From Candidatus Poribacteria bacterium (GTDB taxonomy: Bacteria > Poribacteria > WGA-4E > WGA-3G): a stretch of DNA of 64,000 bases. Both the position numbers and the translations under genes were made by a program. Shown here piece after piece: positions 54,901-63,621 of this stretch (positions within the stretch are counted from its first letter, which is position 1; each line of letters opens with the position of its first letter). The stretch covers positions 1 through 64,000 of the forward strand of contig JAPPNJ010000011.1 in NCBI GenBank assembly GCA_028818705.1, read 5' to 3'. Below the pieces are notes generated by a model that worked only from the letters and a program-made list of their open reading frames with translations, did not search any database and was not told where the DNA came from.

Positions 54901-55307
54901 ACAACACAGGAACCCACGGAGAATACGTCGGTGGGGTGCGTTATCGCGCATGGCAACCTCCATCAGCATTACACCCAACCATTGGTATACATTCGCCGCT
55001 CGTATTTGACATCATCGATACATGGAACGGGCGTTCAATCGGGGGTTGTACCTATCACGTCTCCCATCCGGGTGGCAGGCATTACGACACCTTCCCGGTT
55101 AACGCTTACGAAGCAGAGACACGCCGGACAAGCCGCTTCGGAGCAGACGGGCATACACCGGGTGTTGTTCAACCTCAACCCGCAGGTCCAGCGGCTGGAC
55201 AGTTTCTGGCTGAAGGGCATCCGTCTGGTCCGATGGCTGTCCCGCCAGAAGAGACAAATGCCGAGTACCCGTATACATTAGATCTCCGTAGGCGTTTTTC
55301 AGACTGA
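51963..55307 (+). CDS. Transglutaminase-DUF2126 fusion protein (COG4196 type)
   Basis: 1114 residues from ATG 51963 (GGGAG upstream; the frame is open from a GTG at 51921). The N-terminal transglutaminase-like domain has C180 (GSCRDTGWL), H229 (DLHAWCEVY) and D245 (GLDPTSG), the full papain-like triad. The DUF2126 region (about 300-1100) follows with [43 protein letters not shown] and [13 protein letters not shown]-type [26 protein letters not shown]. It probably cleaves or ligates peptides made by the ATP-grasp partners. Third gene of the cluster, 42 bases after the alpha-E gene. Confidence 0.85.
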   Translation: [1114 protein letters not shown]

Positions 55308-55402
55308 ATAGCTGTTGGCACTTAGTGGAAAGTGTCTATTTTTAGAATGCCCATAATTAAATCTAATCTTATAGAACACGTAACATAAATCAAGTAGAAA
55401 AA

Positions 55403-58111
55403 ATGCAACGCGCAGATATAACAAATTCAAAGGTGATTGGGGATAGTTATAGCACTCCTAAATTTGCTAACGTCCGGCACGGCAAACAGATCGATGAGAT
55501 GCTGAACCGGGATAGGCAAATCAACCCACACTGGCACAGTTTCATACAGGCACTTGATACGCTCGGACTCCCAGAGATGGAATCTCGACACGCGGAGGTT
55601 CAGCGGCTGCTGCGTGAGAACGGGGTCACCTACGTCGTACACGGCGAACAGCAAGGGCATCGCCCGTGGGAATTGGATCCCATCCCACTGATTATCTCGA
55701 ATATGGATTGGGAAGCTATCTCTGCTGGACTGACACAGCGTGCGGAACTGCTAAACCTCATCTTGAAGGACCTCTATGGGGAAAGAACGCTAATTAAAGA
55801 TGGGTTGATACCGCCAGAAGTGGTTTATGCACACGCGGGCTTCCTACACGCCTGTGTCAGGTTCACACCACCCGGATTCCCATTCCTTTTGAACTACGCT
55901 GCCGATTTGGCGAGAGGATCCGACGGTAGAATATGGGTACTTGCTGATCGAACACAAGCACCATCAGGTGCCGGCTACGCACTTGAAAACCGTACAGCAC
56001 TTGCCCGCGCACTGCCAAACCTTTTTGGTGAAGTTGGTGTTCATCGACTCTCCTTCTTCTTCCGCGCGCTACAGAACAGCATCCTGGACATGCAATACCA
56101 ACTCGAAAGCGCTACTCGTATTGCACGACACCAAACAGACAACCCACACGTCGTTGTGCTGACTCCCGGCCCGCTTAACGAAACCTATTTTGAACACGCC
56201 TACCTTGCAAGCTATCTCGGTTACACGTTGGTACAAGGCGACGACTTGACCGTGTGGGATGGACGCGTTTGGTTGAAATCACTTGACGGCTTACGACCCG
56301 TCGATATTATTCTGCGCCGAGTTGACGACACTTTCTGTGACCCGTTAGAGCTTCGACAAGACTCACGCCTCGGTGTCGCTGGGTTGTTGGAAGCGATTCG
56401 ACAAGGCAATGTAATTGTGATAAACCCACCCGGTAGCAGCGTTTTGGAAAATCCGGGCTTAATGCCGTTCCTACCTAATATCTCACAACATCTAATAGGG
56501 GAAGACTTGCGACTCCCTTCTGTTGCTACGTGGTGGTGCGGGCAACCTAAACAACGAGACTATGTCCTCGCGAATCTTCAGCATTTGGTCATCAAACCCA
56601 TCCATCGCCGACCGGGGGAACGTCCGCTATTTGGAACCGAGCTGAGTAGTTCTCAACGCGAAACACTCCGTTCCCAAATTATTGCTGAACCACATCTCTA
56701 TATCGGGCAGGAACATGTCCACCTTTCCACAACCCCTTCACTCATTGAAGGCAAACTTGAACCACGGCGCGCAATCCTGCGGAGCTTCTTATTTAGAGAA
56801 AAAGAGGGATACGTCGTGATGCCGGGTGGACTCACCCGATGCACAAGTGAAAAAGGCGAACTGACCATCTCAATTCAAGATGGCGGCATTAGTAAAGATA
56901 CTTGGGTCCTCGCGCCTGAACCAGAACCGCATATCAGTTTATGGCAACAGCGCATAGGACGGATACAAACCGTAGATGCATCTGAGGGACTTTCAAGCCG
57001 AGCCGCCGAAAACCTATTTTGGGTTGGACGCTATGCCGAACGCGCCGAAGGACAAGCACGTCTACTGCGGATTATGCTCGATAAAGCCAAAATGGGGAAG
57101 ATGGGTTTAGAAACTTCGCGCTTAGGACGTGTGTCACCCGCAAGACTCTTCACTGAGACCCTTGGAGAAGACACCAGAGAGGTATCCGAGCTCACTTATC
57201 TATGTAGTATGCTCCGCTCTCTGACCGGATTAACCTCCTCACACCCGGGTTTCGCAAACAACAGCGAACAATCTTTAGAGAACGAACTTCTTTCGATCAT
57301 GCTCGACACAGAAAATAGTGCGAGTTTAGTGTCAACACTTCAAGCACTCGTAAGTGCCGCATACGCAGTCAGGGACCGCTGGTCTACTGATACCTGGCGC
57401 GTTATGAACAGCATTGAAAACTTATGTACAACACTTGAAAAGAGCATTCCCGAAGATCAAGACACAGGTGTACAGATATTAACAGATTTCGTGTTGCGAG
57501 AGACGGAATTGGCTTCACTCGACCAACTTATGATTTTTCTCGCAGCGTTGAGCGGACTGAACGCCGAAAGTATGACACAGACAATCGGTTGGATTAGTTT
57601 GGATATAGGACGGCGTATTGAGCGCGCCCTCCTTCTCATTGTGCTGTGTCGTTCAAGCCTCGTCGCTGTGAAAGACGACTGGATCGAGGATCTGCTGCTT
57701 GAATCCGTACTCGCTGCCTCTGAAAGTCTAATCACTTATCGGAGTCGATACCGCTCAGCACTTCATTTTCCAACGGTACTCGAGCTGCTACTCCTTGACG
57801 AAGACAATCCACGCTCGCTTCTCTATCAGCTCAAACGACTTGAAGAACAGATCAGTGTGCTACCCAGAGAAAAACTCGGTTATCGGCTTAGCGAAGAAGA
57901 ACAACTTATTTTGGAAGCTTTAACCCAACTCCAACTTTCTAACACTCTTGATCTTGCCGAGCACGCCGAGCACACAACACAACGGAGAGGCTTAGAAAAA
58001 CTCCTGGTTCGCCTTGCACAAATACTGGTCGATATTTCTGACGTACTGACCCAGACGTATTTCAGTCATGTCCAAAGACCTCATCAACTAATTACAACAA
58101 ACAGCAATTAG
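55403..58111 (+). CDS. Fused circularly permuted ATP-grasp and alpha-E protein
   Basis: 902 residues. Residues about 1-510 repeat the permuted ATP-grasp (GLIPPEVVYAHAGFLHACVRF, GRIWVLADRTQAPSGAGYALENRTAL, RRVDDTFCDPLELR, INPPGSSVLENPGL, SIQDGGISKDTWVLAP). Residues about 530-880 repeat the alpha-E domain (SSRAAENLFWVGRYAERAEGQARLLR, LLDEDNPRSLLYQLKRLEEQ). It is thus a second version, in one chain, of the two genes at 49428-51920. The LADRTQAPSGAGY segment differs from the LEDNLGCPSGVSY of the first copy, so the two may have different substrates. Fourth gene of the cluster. Confidence 0.87.
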   Translation: MQRADITNSKVIGDSYSTPKFANVRHGKQIDEMLNRDRQINPHWHSFIQALDTLGLPEMESRHAEVQRLLRENGVTYVVHGEQQGHRPWELDPIPLIISNMDWEAISAGLTQRAELLNLILKDLYGERTLIKDGLIPPEVVYAHAGFLHACVRFTPPGFPFLLNYAADLARGSDGRIWVLADRTQAPSGAGYALENRTALARALPNLFGEVGVHRLSFFFRALQNSILDMQYQLESATRIARHQTDNPHVVVLTPGPLNETYFEHAYLASYLGYTLVQGDDLTVWDGRVWLKSLDGLRPVDIILRRVDDTFCDPLELRQDSRLGVAGLLEAIRQGNVIVINPPGSSVLENPGLMPFLPNISQHLIGEDLRLPSVATWWCGQPKQRDYVLANLQHLVIKPIHRRPGERPLFGTELSSSQRETLRSQIIAEPHLYIGQEHVHLSTTPSLIEGKLEPRRAILRSFLFREKEGYVVMPGGLTRCTSEKGELTISIQDGGISKDTWVLAPEPEPHISLWQQRIGRIQTVDASEGLSSRAAENLFWVGRYAERAEGQARLLRIMLDKAKMGKMGLETSRLGRVSPARLFTETLGEDTREVSELTYLCSMLRSLTGLTSSHPGFANNSEQSLENELLSIMLDTENSASLVSTLQALVSAAYAVRDRWSTDTWRVMNSIENLCTTLEKSIPEDQDTGVQILTDFVLRETELASLDQLMIFLAALSGLNAESMTQTIGWISLDIGRRIERALLLIVLCRSSLVAVKDDWIEDLLLESVLAASESLITYRSRYRSALHFPTVLELLLLDEDNPRSLLYQLKRLEEQISVLPREKLGYRLSEEEQLILEALTQLQLSNTLDLAEHAEHTTQRRGLEKLLVRLAQILVDISDVLTQTYFSHVQRPHQLITTNSN

Positions 58112-58112
58112 T

Positions 58113-58200
58113 AATCGGTGAATGGCTATCGGCTATTGGAAAACTGCAGGAAGAAATTCTAATTCCCGATTGCTAACCGCTAATCGCTAACCACCAACAA
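58113..58200. repeat. Heptad repeat between cluster genes
   Basis: GGTGAATGGCTATCGGCTATT near 58120 and GCTAACCGCTAATCGCTAAC near 58172-58191 both have a 7-base period. It fills nearly the whole 94-base gap between the fused ATP-grasp/alpha-E gene and the last transglutaminase gene. Confidence 0.5.
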
Positions 58201-58205
58201 CTACC

Positions 58206-59087
58206 ATGAATTATAAGATTACTCACAAAACTGAATACAATTATACTCATCCGGTGAACCTCTGTTACAATGAAGCACGTTTGACCCCGCGCAATTTCAC
58301 AGACCAAGTGTGTCGCAACAGCCAATTCGTCGTCGAACCCGAACCCAAAGAGTGCCGAGAACGTCAGGACTTTTTCGGAAACACCGTCTACTATTTCACA
58401 ATCCAACAACCTCACAACCAACTCACTGTTACAGTTACAAGCCATGTCGATGTCAAAGGCAGAGAAAGACAACGAAACTTCGCTGAGCATTTGGCGTGGG
58501 AAGAAACTCATCGGCAGCTACACACAGATTCAGATCCAGAAATCCTGGAGATGCGACAATATATTCTCAACTCCGCCATGATTCCGGCTATGCCTGAACT
58601 TCGCGCTTATGCTGAAAAGTCCTTTCCGAAAGGGTGTCCGCTACTGGAAGCCGTCGAAGATTTGACCACTCGTCTCTACGCCGACTTTACCTACGATCCA
58701 GGCTTCACAACAATCGCTACACCGCTTGCAGATGTAATAAGATACCGTCGAGGCGTTTGTCAAGACTTCGCGCATCTCGGCATCGGCTGCCTACGCGCTA
58801 TGGGACTCGCTGCCCGTTACGTTAGCGGCTATATCGAAACAGATCCACCGCCCGATCAAGAACCGTTAGCAGGTGCTGATGCATCCCACGCTTGGTTTTC
58901 CGTCTATCTCCCACAACTCGGCTGGATAGATTTCGACCCAACCAACAACCAAATACCAACTGATCGACATATCACTATCGCTTGGGGCAGAGATTACACA
59001 GATGTAACACCGCTCAAAGGTGTCGTTTTCGGCAGTGGCACACATGCATTATTCGTGGCAGTCGATTGTGAGCGGATTTCCGAGTGA
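58206..59087 (+). CDS. Transglutaminase-like protein (COG1305)
   Basis: 293 residues. An N-terminal beta domain (MNYKITHKTEYNYTHPVNLCYNEARLTPR) and a transglutaminase core with the triad C185 (RRGVCQDFAH), H228 (DASHAWFSVY) and D244 (IDFDPTNN). The end (GVVFGSGTHALFVAVDCERI) is typical of the ATP-grasp-associated subgroup. Predicted peptidase or amide-exchange enzyme. Last gene of the cluster. No signal peptide. Confidence 0.87.
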   Translation: MNYKITHKTEYNYTHPVNLCYNEARLTPRNFTDQVCRNSQFVVEPEPKECRERQDFFGNTVYYFTIQQPHNQLTVTVTSHVDVKGRERQRNFAEHLAWEETHRQLHTDSDPEILEMRQYILNSAMIPAMPELRAYAEKSFPKGCPLLEAVEDLTTRLYADFTYDPGFTTIATPLADVIRYRRGVCQDFAHLGIGCLRAMGLAARYVSGYIETDPPPDQEPLAGADASHAWFSVYLPQLGWIDFDPTNNQIPTDRHITIAWGRDYTDVTPLKGVVFGSGTHALFVAVDCERISE

Positions 59088-59324
59088 AAGCAGACTTTCA
59101 TGTAGACGCTGGGAGTATTTCTATACAAAGCGTATAGTTAAAAAACGTTATAAGGTTGGACATCAATCTTTGGTGGAGAGGATGAGACTTGAGATCGCAA
59201 ACACCCTTGTTAATATAGGGGTCCCACCCCAGTCTCCTCCTGTTACTGGGAAGGAAAATCTGGCAAACAGTGGGAATCCTTTAAGAATCTTCACGCCTTA
59301 ACTTGGAAGTATGTCAACTGTGCG

Positions 59325-60215
59325 TTATTCCCTGATAAACAACGCACCTTCTTGCGTCGCACATATAAGTTTTTCACCATCTGGGGAAAATGTTAACACT
59401 TGAATGATACCCTCTTGGACCGGAAACGTTGATATAAGCTCTTTGGTATCCACACGCCATAATTGCAGATAACGATCTCTTCCACCACTTGCGAGAATAT
59501 CACCATCATTGGAAAATGCCAAATCAGTGATCGAGTCGGTATGCGCTCTTAAATTAGCGAGTAGGCGTTGGCTGTCCAAATCCCACAGCCGAACAAGGGT
59601 ATCTGAACCACCTGTCGCCAGCACCTCACCATTGGCGGAAAATGCCAGTGCCAAAACGAGACCATCATGTGCTGAGAAAGATGTCGAAATCCCCCCTGTC
59701 TCGACTTCCCACAATCGAATGCGCCCGTCAGCACTCCCACTCGCAAGCGTTGCCCCATCCGGGGAAAATGCCAAACTTCTAACGCGCCCGGGATTTTCAT
59801 TCGAGGAGGCGAGCAACCTTTCCGTGCGAGGATCCCAATTCGGGAGCGGAATACCATCAGGCGACGAAGATGCCAATGCCTGCACCAAATTGGAATCTCC
59901 CGCCAGCGTTAGCACTTCGCGCGCTATCTCCGTATCCCACAATCGGAGCGTATTGTCTTCGCTTCCGCTTGCAAGCAGAGAGTTATCCGGCGCAAATGCC
60001 AATGCGCGAATCTTTTCTGTATAACCAGAAAGCATCGCAAATTGCGCGCCACTGGCTACATCGTATATCCAGATACGCCCATCACCGCCCGCAGCGAGTC
60101 GCGTGCCGTCTGGTGAAAACGCGAGATCTGTCACCTGCTTCTTGTCCAGCCTTGACTTGAGTCCCGGCGGCAATTCAGATTGGATGCAGTTCTGGAACAA
60201 TGCCGTTTTTTTCAT
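59325..60215 (-). CDS. WD40-repeat protein
   Basis: 296 residues with six to seven WD40 repeats, such as ALAFAPDNSLLASGSEDNTLRLWD and SLAFSPDGATLASGSADGRIRLWE. They form a single beta-propeller of 7 blades (about 20-290) with no signal peptide and no fused domain. It likely acts as a protein-protein scaffold. AGGAGAGG lies 6 bases before the ATG. It follows the MDR dehydrogenase gene (gap 23 bases) on the same strand, so it is the last gene of that operon. Confidence 0.85.
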   Translation of the reverse strand: MKKTALFQNCIQSELPPGLKSRLDKKQVTDLAFSPDGTRLAAGGDGRIWIYDVASGAQFAMLSGYTEKIRALAFAPDNSLLASGSEDNTLRLWDTEIAREVLTLAGDSNLVQALASSSPDGIPLPNWDPRTERLLASSNENPGRVRSLAFSPDGATLASGSADGRIRLWEVETGGISTSFSAHDGLVLALAFSANGEVLATGGSDTLVRLWDLDSQRLLANLRAHTDSITDLAFSNDGDILASGGRDRYLQLWRVDTKELISTFPVQEGIIQVLTFSPDGEKLICATQEGALFIRE

Positions 60216-60238
60216 AATAACCTCTCCTAATCACCAAT

Positions 60239-61264
60239 CTAATCCGAGGTCCAATCTAAAACAACCCCTGTATACACATTCGGTTCATTGAGGAGACCAT
60301 CGTAAGCCTGCTTAATCTGCTTGGGTTTGAGCCGATGAGAAATTAAAGGTTCAACTTGTAGCTGTCCACGCGCCATCCAGTCAAAAATGGTCTGCTGTTT
60401 ACTCCATTGTGAAGTTCGATTGCCGACATCAGGATACATCGGAACACACCATTCTAACGCCCCACGAATGGTAATCCATCGCAGATGGGTTTCGGAGAGA
60501 AGATCTGTCAGATCGCCAGGGACTGAGACCCGCGGTGTACCGAGGATAATGATTTGTCCGTGACTCGCGGTAGCACGCAGTGCCTGCATAACTACGCCAC
60601 TATGCCCAACGGCATCAACGGTAATATTGCCGAGATCGCCATTCGTAATTTCCTGAATCTGTGCTTGTGCTTCGTCAGCATCGCCACCGACAGTGCGCGC
60701 AATGCCACACCGCTGCGCGAGCACCCGTCTTTCTGCTACCGGATCCACACCGATAACACGGCATCCATGAATCCGAAACATCTGTGACACTAAATTCCCG
60801 ACGAGACCTAATCCGAAAACAACAACCCACGGGTTCGTGCCAATCTCACCAACAACAATTGCAGTCATTGCAACGCCAGCCATCCGCGATGCAGCAACAA
60901 CAGCTGGATCCACCGCTTCTCTAACTGGGGCAACCAGGCGGTCTTGTGAATACTGAATCGTCGAGGCGTGTCGTCCGTATGTGAAGACCCGATCACCGGG
61001 TGCCGCACGCGTAACGTCTGCACCAACCTCACGGACGATACCGACATTCGCATAACCGGAACGCCACGGATACTCACACCATTCCCCCTTCTGAAAAACT
61101 TTCGGTTCCCTTCCAGTATAATTTGCGAGCTCTGTTCCGCTACTGATAAATGTGTATTCCGTGTCTACCAGAAGCTCATTGGAAGCGAGATCTCGGGTGT
61201 CTATTTCGGCAGTTTGCAACTCCACTTGATTCTGACCGGTTACAACGACTTCTCTTATTCTCAT
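60239..61264 (-). CDS. MDR-superfamily dehydrogenase
   Basis: 341 residues. GroES-like N-terminal domain (FISSGTELANYTGREP, YANVGIVREVGADVTRAAPGDRVFTYG) and Rossmann domain VVVFGLGLVGNLVSQMFRIHGCRVIGVD (about 148-175). The Cys/His zinc ligands of classical alcohol dehydrogenases are absent, so it may be zinc-free like quinone oxidoreductases; SSGTE is typical of the sugar-type (BchC/threonine-like) subgroup. The ATG overlaps the stop of the DUF202 gene by four bases (ATGA at 61261-61264). Substrate unknown. Confidence 0.82.
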   Translation of the reverse strand: MRIREVVVTGQNQVELQTAEIDTRDLASNELLVDTEYTFISSGTELANYTGREPKVFQKGEWCEYPWRSGYANVGIVREVGADVTRAAPGDRVFTYGRHASTIQYSQDRLVAPVREAVDPAVVAASRMAGVAMTAIVVGEIGTNPWVVVFGLGLVGNLVSQMFRIHGCRVIGVDPVAERRVLAQRCGIARTVGGDADEAQAQIQEITNGDLGNITVDAVGHSGVVMQALRATASHGQIIILGTPRVSVPGDLTDLLSETHLRWITIRGALEWCVPMYPDVGNRTSQWSKQQTIFDWMARGQLQVEPLISHRLKPKQIKQAYDGLLNEPNVYTGVVLDWTSD

Positions 61265-61596
61265 GATGGACCTTTTTTTTCTAATTCCTTTAGCTCTTCT
61301 TGTTTAATCTTGTGAATCAGTGCCCGCATTCGTATGAATTTCACAAGCCCAAAGAAAAAGGTTACAATACCCAATAAAATAAAGATAAAACCTATCAACT
61401 CAACGATAAAAGGAATCTCTGAACTGAGTATTTTGAGATGTACGAAGGTTAAACCCGCAACGAACAGTGTTAGTGCCGTGCGGATATACGCGAGGAAAGT
61501 TCGCTCGTTCGCAAGGATGGTCCGGTCAGCCGCGAGATGATCTCGTAAGATAAGCTGATCCTCTAAACCTGTGTAAGGTCTTGATTCATCTTTCAT
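61261..61596 (-). CDS. DUF202-family membrane protein
   Basis: 111 residues. LAADRTILANERTFLAYIRTALTLFVAGLTFVHL is the DUF202 signature, with a second membrane helix FIVELIGFIFILLGIVTFFFGLVKFI. AGGGAAG lies 8 bases before the ATG. Function unknown. First clear gene of an operon with the MDR dehydrogenase and the WD40 protein. Confidence 0.85.
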   Translation of the reverse strand: MKDESRPYTGLEDQLILRDHLAADRTILANERTFLAYIRTALTLFVAGLTFVHLKILSSEIPFIVELIGFIFILLGIVTFFFGLVKFIRMRALIHKIKQEELKELEKKGPS

Positions 61597-61614
61597 GCGT
61601 GACTTCCCTGCTGC

Positions 61615-61980
61615 CTAAAAGAAAAAATTTAAAATAATAACACCAGCGAGCCATCCATAGAGCGTCCACATGCAGCGCAGCCTTCTCGCTATTTTTCGGT
61701 ATTCGGCTGTATAGCACGCCGGATTTTGGAAATAGAACACCAGCCGCTTCGACGATGACAAATCTATGTTGGGTGTTAAAACACTTACAACGATAGCACT
61801 TACAGCCAACAAGACAATGTTGACTGCTGGTACAATGCTAAGAATCATACCGAATACTGTCCAGCGCCACCTTGAAACACTTTGCGATGCGTCCGTCCGT
61901 GCCATACAGATTACCGATGCAGATGGCATCCTTGTTTTAGGGTCCATGCATGACATCCATACTGGTGCACGCGGCACCAT
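61615..61980 (-). CDS. Small two-helix membrane protein, uncertain
   Basis: 121 codons, or about 110 from the Met at 61947. Two hydrophobic segments (TVFGMILSIVPAVNIVLLAVSAIVVSVL and MWTLYGWLAGVIILNFFF) separated by a basic loop. No ribosome site or family recognised. It ends 18 bases before the DUF202 start and may belong to that operon. Could also be a chance ORF. Confidence 0.4.
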   Translation of the reverse strand: MVPRAPVWMSCMDPKTRMPSASVICMARTDASQSVSRWRWTVFGMILSIVPAVNIVLLAVSAIVVSVLTPNIDLSSSKRLVFYFQNPACYTAEYRKIARRLRCMWTLYGWLAGVIILNFFF

Positions 61981-62027
61981 TGCCTCAAGATTTTACATTA
62001 TGCAAACGTCTCGACAGGCGGCACAAA

Positions 62028-62504
62028 CTACCCTTTGTAGCGTAGATTTTTCCCGTTATCAGGACCATCCTGATGCCATACCCAAACATCTCGGAAGTAC
62101 GCCTGTTTTTCAGGAGGCAAACCCTCAATTACATCTAACGGAACTGACGGTCTGTGAAACTGACATCCAACGAAATTATAAGAATTAAAGACTGCTATTC
62201 GCGGTCGATCTGGATTTGTCCACGCAACGCCAGAATGACAGAGGTTTTCCGTGAAAATAATGACAGAACCCGGCGGGCAGCTGTACGTCTCAAAGAGCGG
62301 AGAATCTGTCTGCCTATGCACTTCAGGGATTCGGAAATTCGCCTTATGGCTTCCGGGCAAGAACAAGATATCCCTTGAGATCAAAGATAAATTTTTGCTC
62401 TTCAGCCATAACAAATCCTTCCAGCAAACCGTATTTCCGATTGCCTCAAGTATTATATCAAATTTCCCGTTTAATTCAAACTGGTTTTTATAGGGAATTA
62501 TCAA
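62028..62504 (-). pseudogene. 5'-truncated PhyH gene fragment
   Basis: About the last 110 codons (DILFLPGSHKANFRIPEVHR to NLRYKG) match the C-terminal half of PhyH enzymes, including the distal-His segment ENLCHSGVAWTN and the Arg-containing RPRIAVFNSYN. The upstream codons (to 62504) do not resemble the N-terminal half, and no HxD motif exists. So the iron site is incomplete and the gene is a remnant. Confidence 0.6.
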
Positions 62505-63030
62505 AACATATAGACCTCTCGGTACACTGCAGAAGACATTCTCACATCAACCGTGAGGCTGGAAAACCGCACGCTCTCTCAGTCTTAAAGTCATGGCTTC
62601 CCTGTTTGTCCACTTCTGATGAGATCCGAGATTTCCTATCTCGCCCTATTATAAATACGCATACATCGAAAAAAAGTTGACACTCCTCCGGTGATTTGTC
62701 TAAGATAAAAATAAACCCATATCTGTTTTTTTACGGAGAACAGGGACATTCAATCTCAAGAGCCCTTATGATACCTACACTCAGGAAATTCTCCGTGAAT
62801 CTATAGAAAACTGAAAACTAAATATCACAGAAAATTTATCATCTTCTTGACACCGATGCCCACGCTATGCTATACTAAAAACATGTCACAGATAACACTT
62901 TTCGGCACAGCCTGCAAACGAAATCGTGCGACACAAGCACAATTCATCCCTGTCTACATTCAACCTGCTCCGAAAAGCGACATCTTGCTTTGAACTTTAC
63001 TTACAAAAAAGAAATGGAGTAACTCATTTA
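62505..63030. other. Intergenic region with promoter of the HDO gene
   Basis: About 525 bases. Apart from the promoter at 62847-62876 I see no gene or repeat. TTCTCCGTGAATC near 62788-62800 recalls the CTCCGTGAA copies at 49232-49256. Confidence 0.4.
62847..62876 (+). promoter_or_regulatory. Sigma-70-type promoter for the HDO gene
   Basis: TTGACA (62847-62852), an 18-base spacer and TATACT (62871-62876), preceded by TATGC. About 155 bases upstream of the ATG at 63031. Confidence 0.65.
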
Positions 63031-63621
63031 ATGGATTTCCAACAATCATTAGATAGTAAAATCGCAGATCACAACTTACTCAATCACCCATTCTATCAAG
63101 CGTGGAGTGCTGGCGAATTGTCGCTCGTAACACTGCGTTCCTATGCCCGCGAATACGGTGCTTTCATCTCTACTATACCGCAGGGATGGGAGGCAGTTGA
63201 TGATGCTGAAATCGCAGCAGAAGAAACCGAACACATCGACTTATGGGCTGACTTCGCTACCGGTCTCGATACCACTGTTTCTGAAGCACAGATTCCACAG
63301 GTGAAATCACTCGTCGAAACGGCAAATGAACTCTTCTCCGAACGCCCGACGGCACTTGGGGCACTCTATGCCTTTGAGGCACAGCAACCTGCAACATCAC
63401 AATCGAAATTGGAGGGTCTGCAGACGTTCTACCAACTCCCGAAAAAAGTAGAACCCTACTTTGAAACGCACGCCCACAACGAGCATGAAGCGGAAATACT
63501 ACTTGAGCAAATCGATGAATTGCCACCGGAGTCGCAAGCCATGGTTGTCGAAGCATGTGAACAGATGAGTGTTGCCTTGTGGAATGCCCTCACAGGAATT
63601 CACGATGCGGAATGCGCATGA
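63031..63621 (+). CDS. Heme-oxygenase-like diiron (CADD/TENA-type) protein
   Basis: 196 residues from ATG 63031; the frame is open to 62926 but the upstream codons are unlike the family. All-helical. NHPFYQAWSAGELSLVTLRSYAREYGAFI, then E65/E67-H68 (AAEETEHIDLW), E116 (YAFEAQQP), and H147/H149/H152 (ETHAHNEHEAE). These match the metal ligand pattern of CADD-like diiron oxygenases of the heme-oxygenase-like fold. CADD makes p-aminobenzoate; other members cleave or hydroxylate amino acids and fatty acids. It overlaps the next gene by 17 bases. Confidence 0.75.
   Translation: MDFQQSLDSKIADHNLLNHPFYQAWSAGELSLVTLRSYAREYGAFISTIPQGWEAVDDAEIAAEETEHIDLWADFATGLDTTVSEAQIPQVKSLVETANELFSERPTALGALYAFEAQQPATSQSKLEGLQTFYQLPKKVEPYFETHAHNEHEAEILLEQIDELPPESQAMVVEACEQMSVALWNALTGIHDAECA

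Noticed and set aside
49428..59087. Proteasome-like Anbu peptidase as part of the cluster
   Set aside because: No protein with the expected N-terminal Thr/Ser peptidase pattern is encoded near the cluster.
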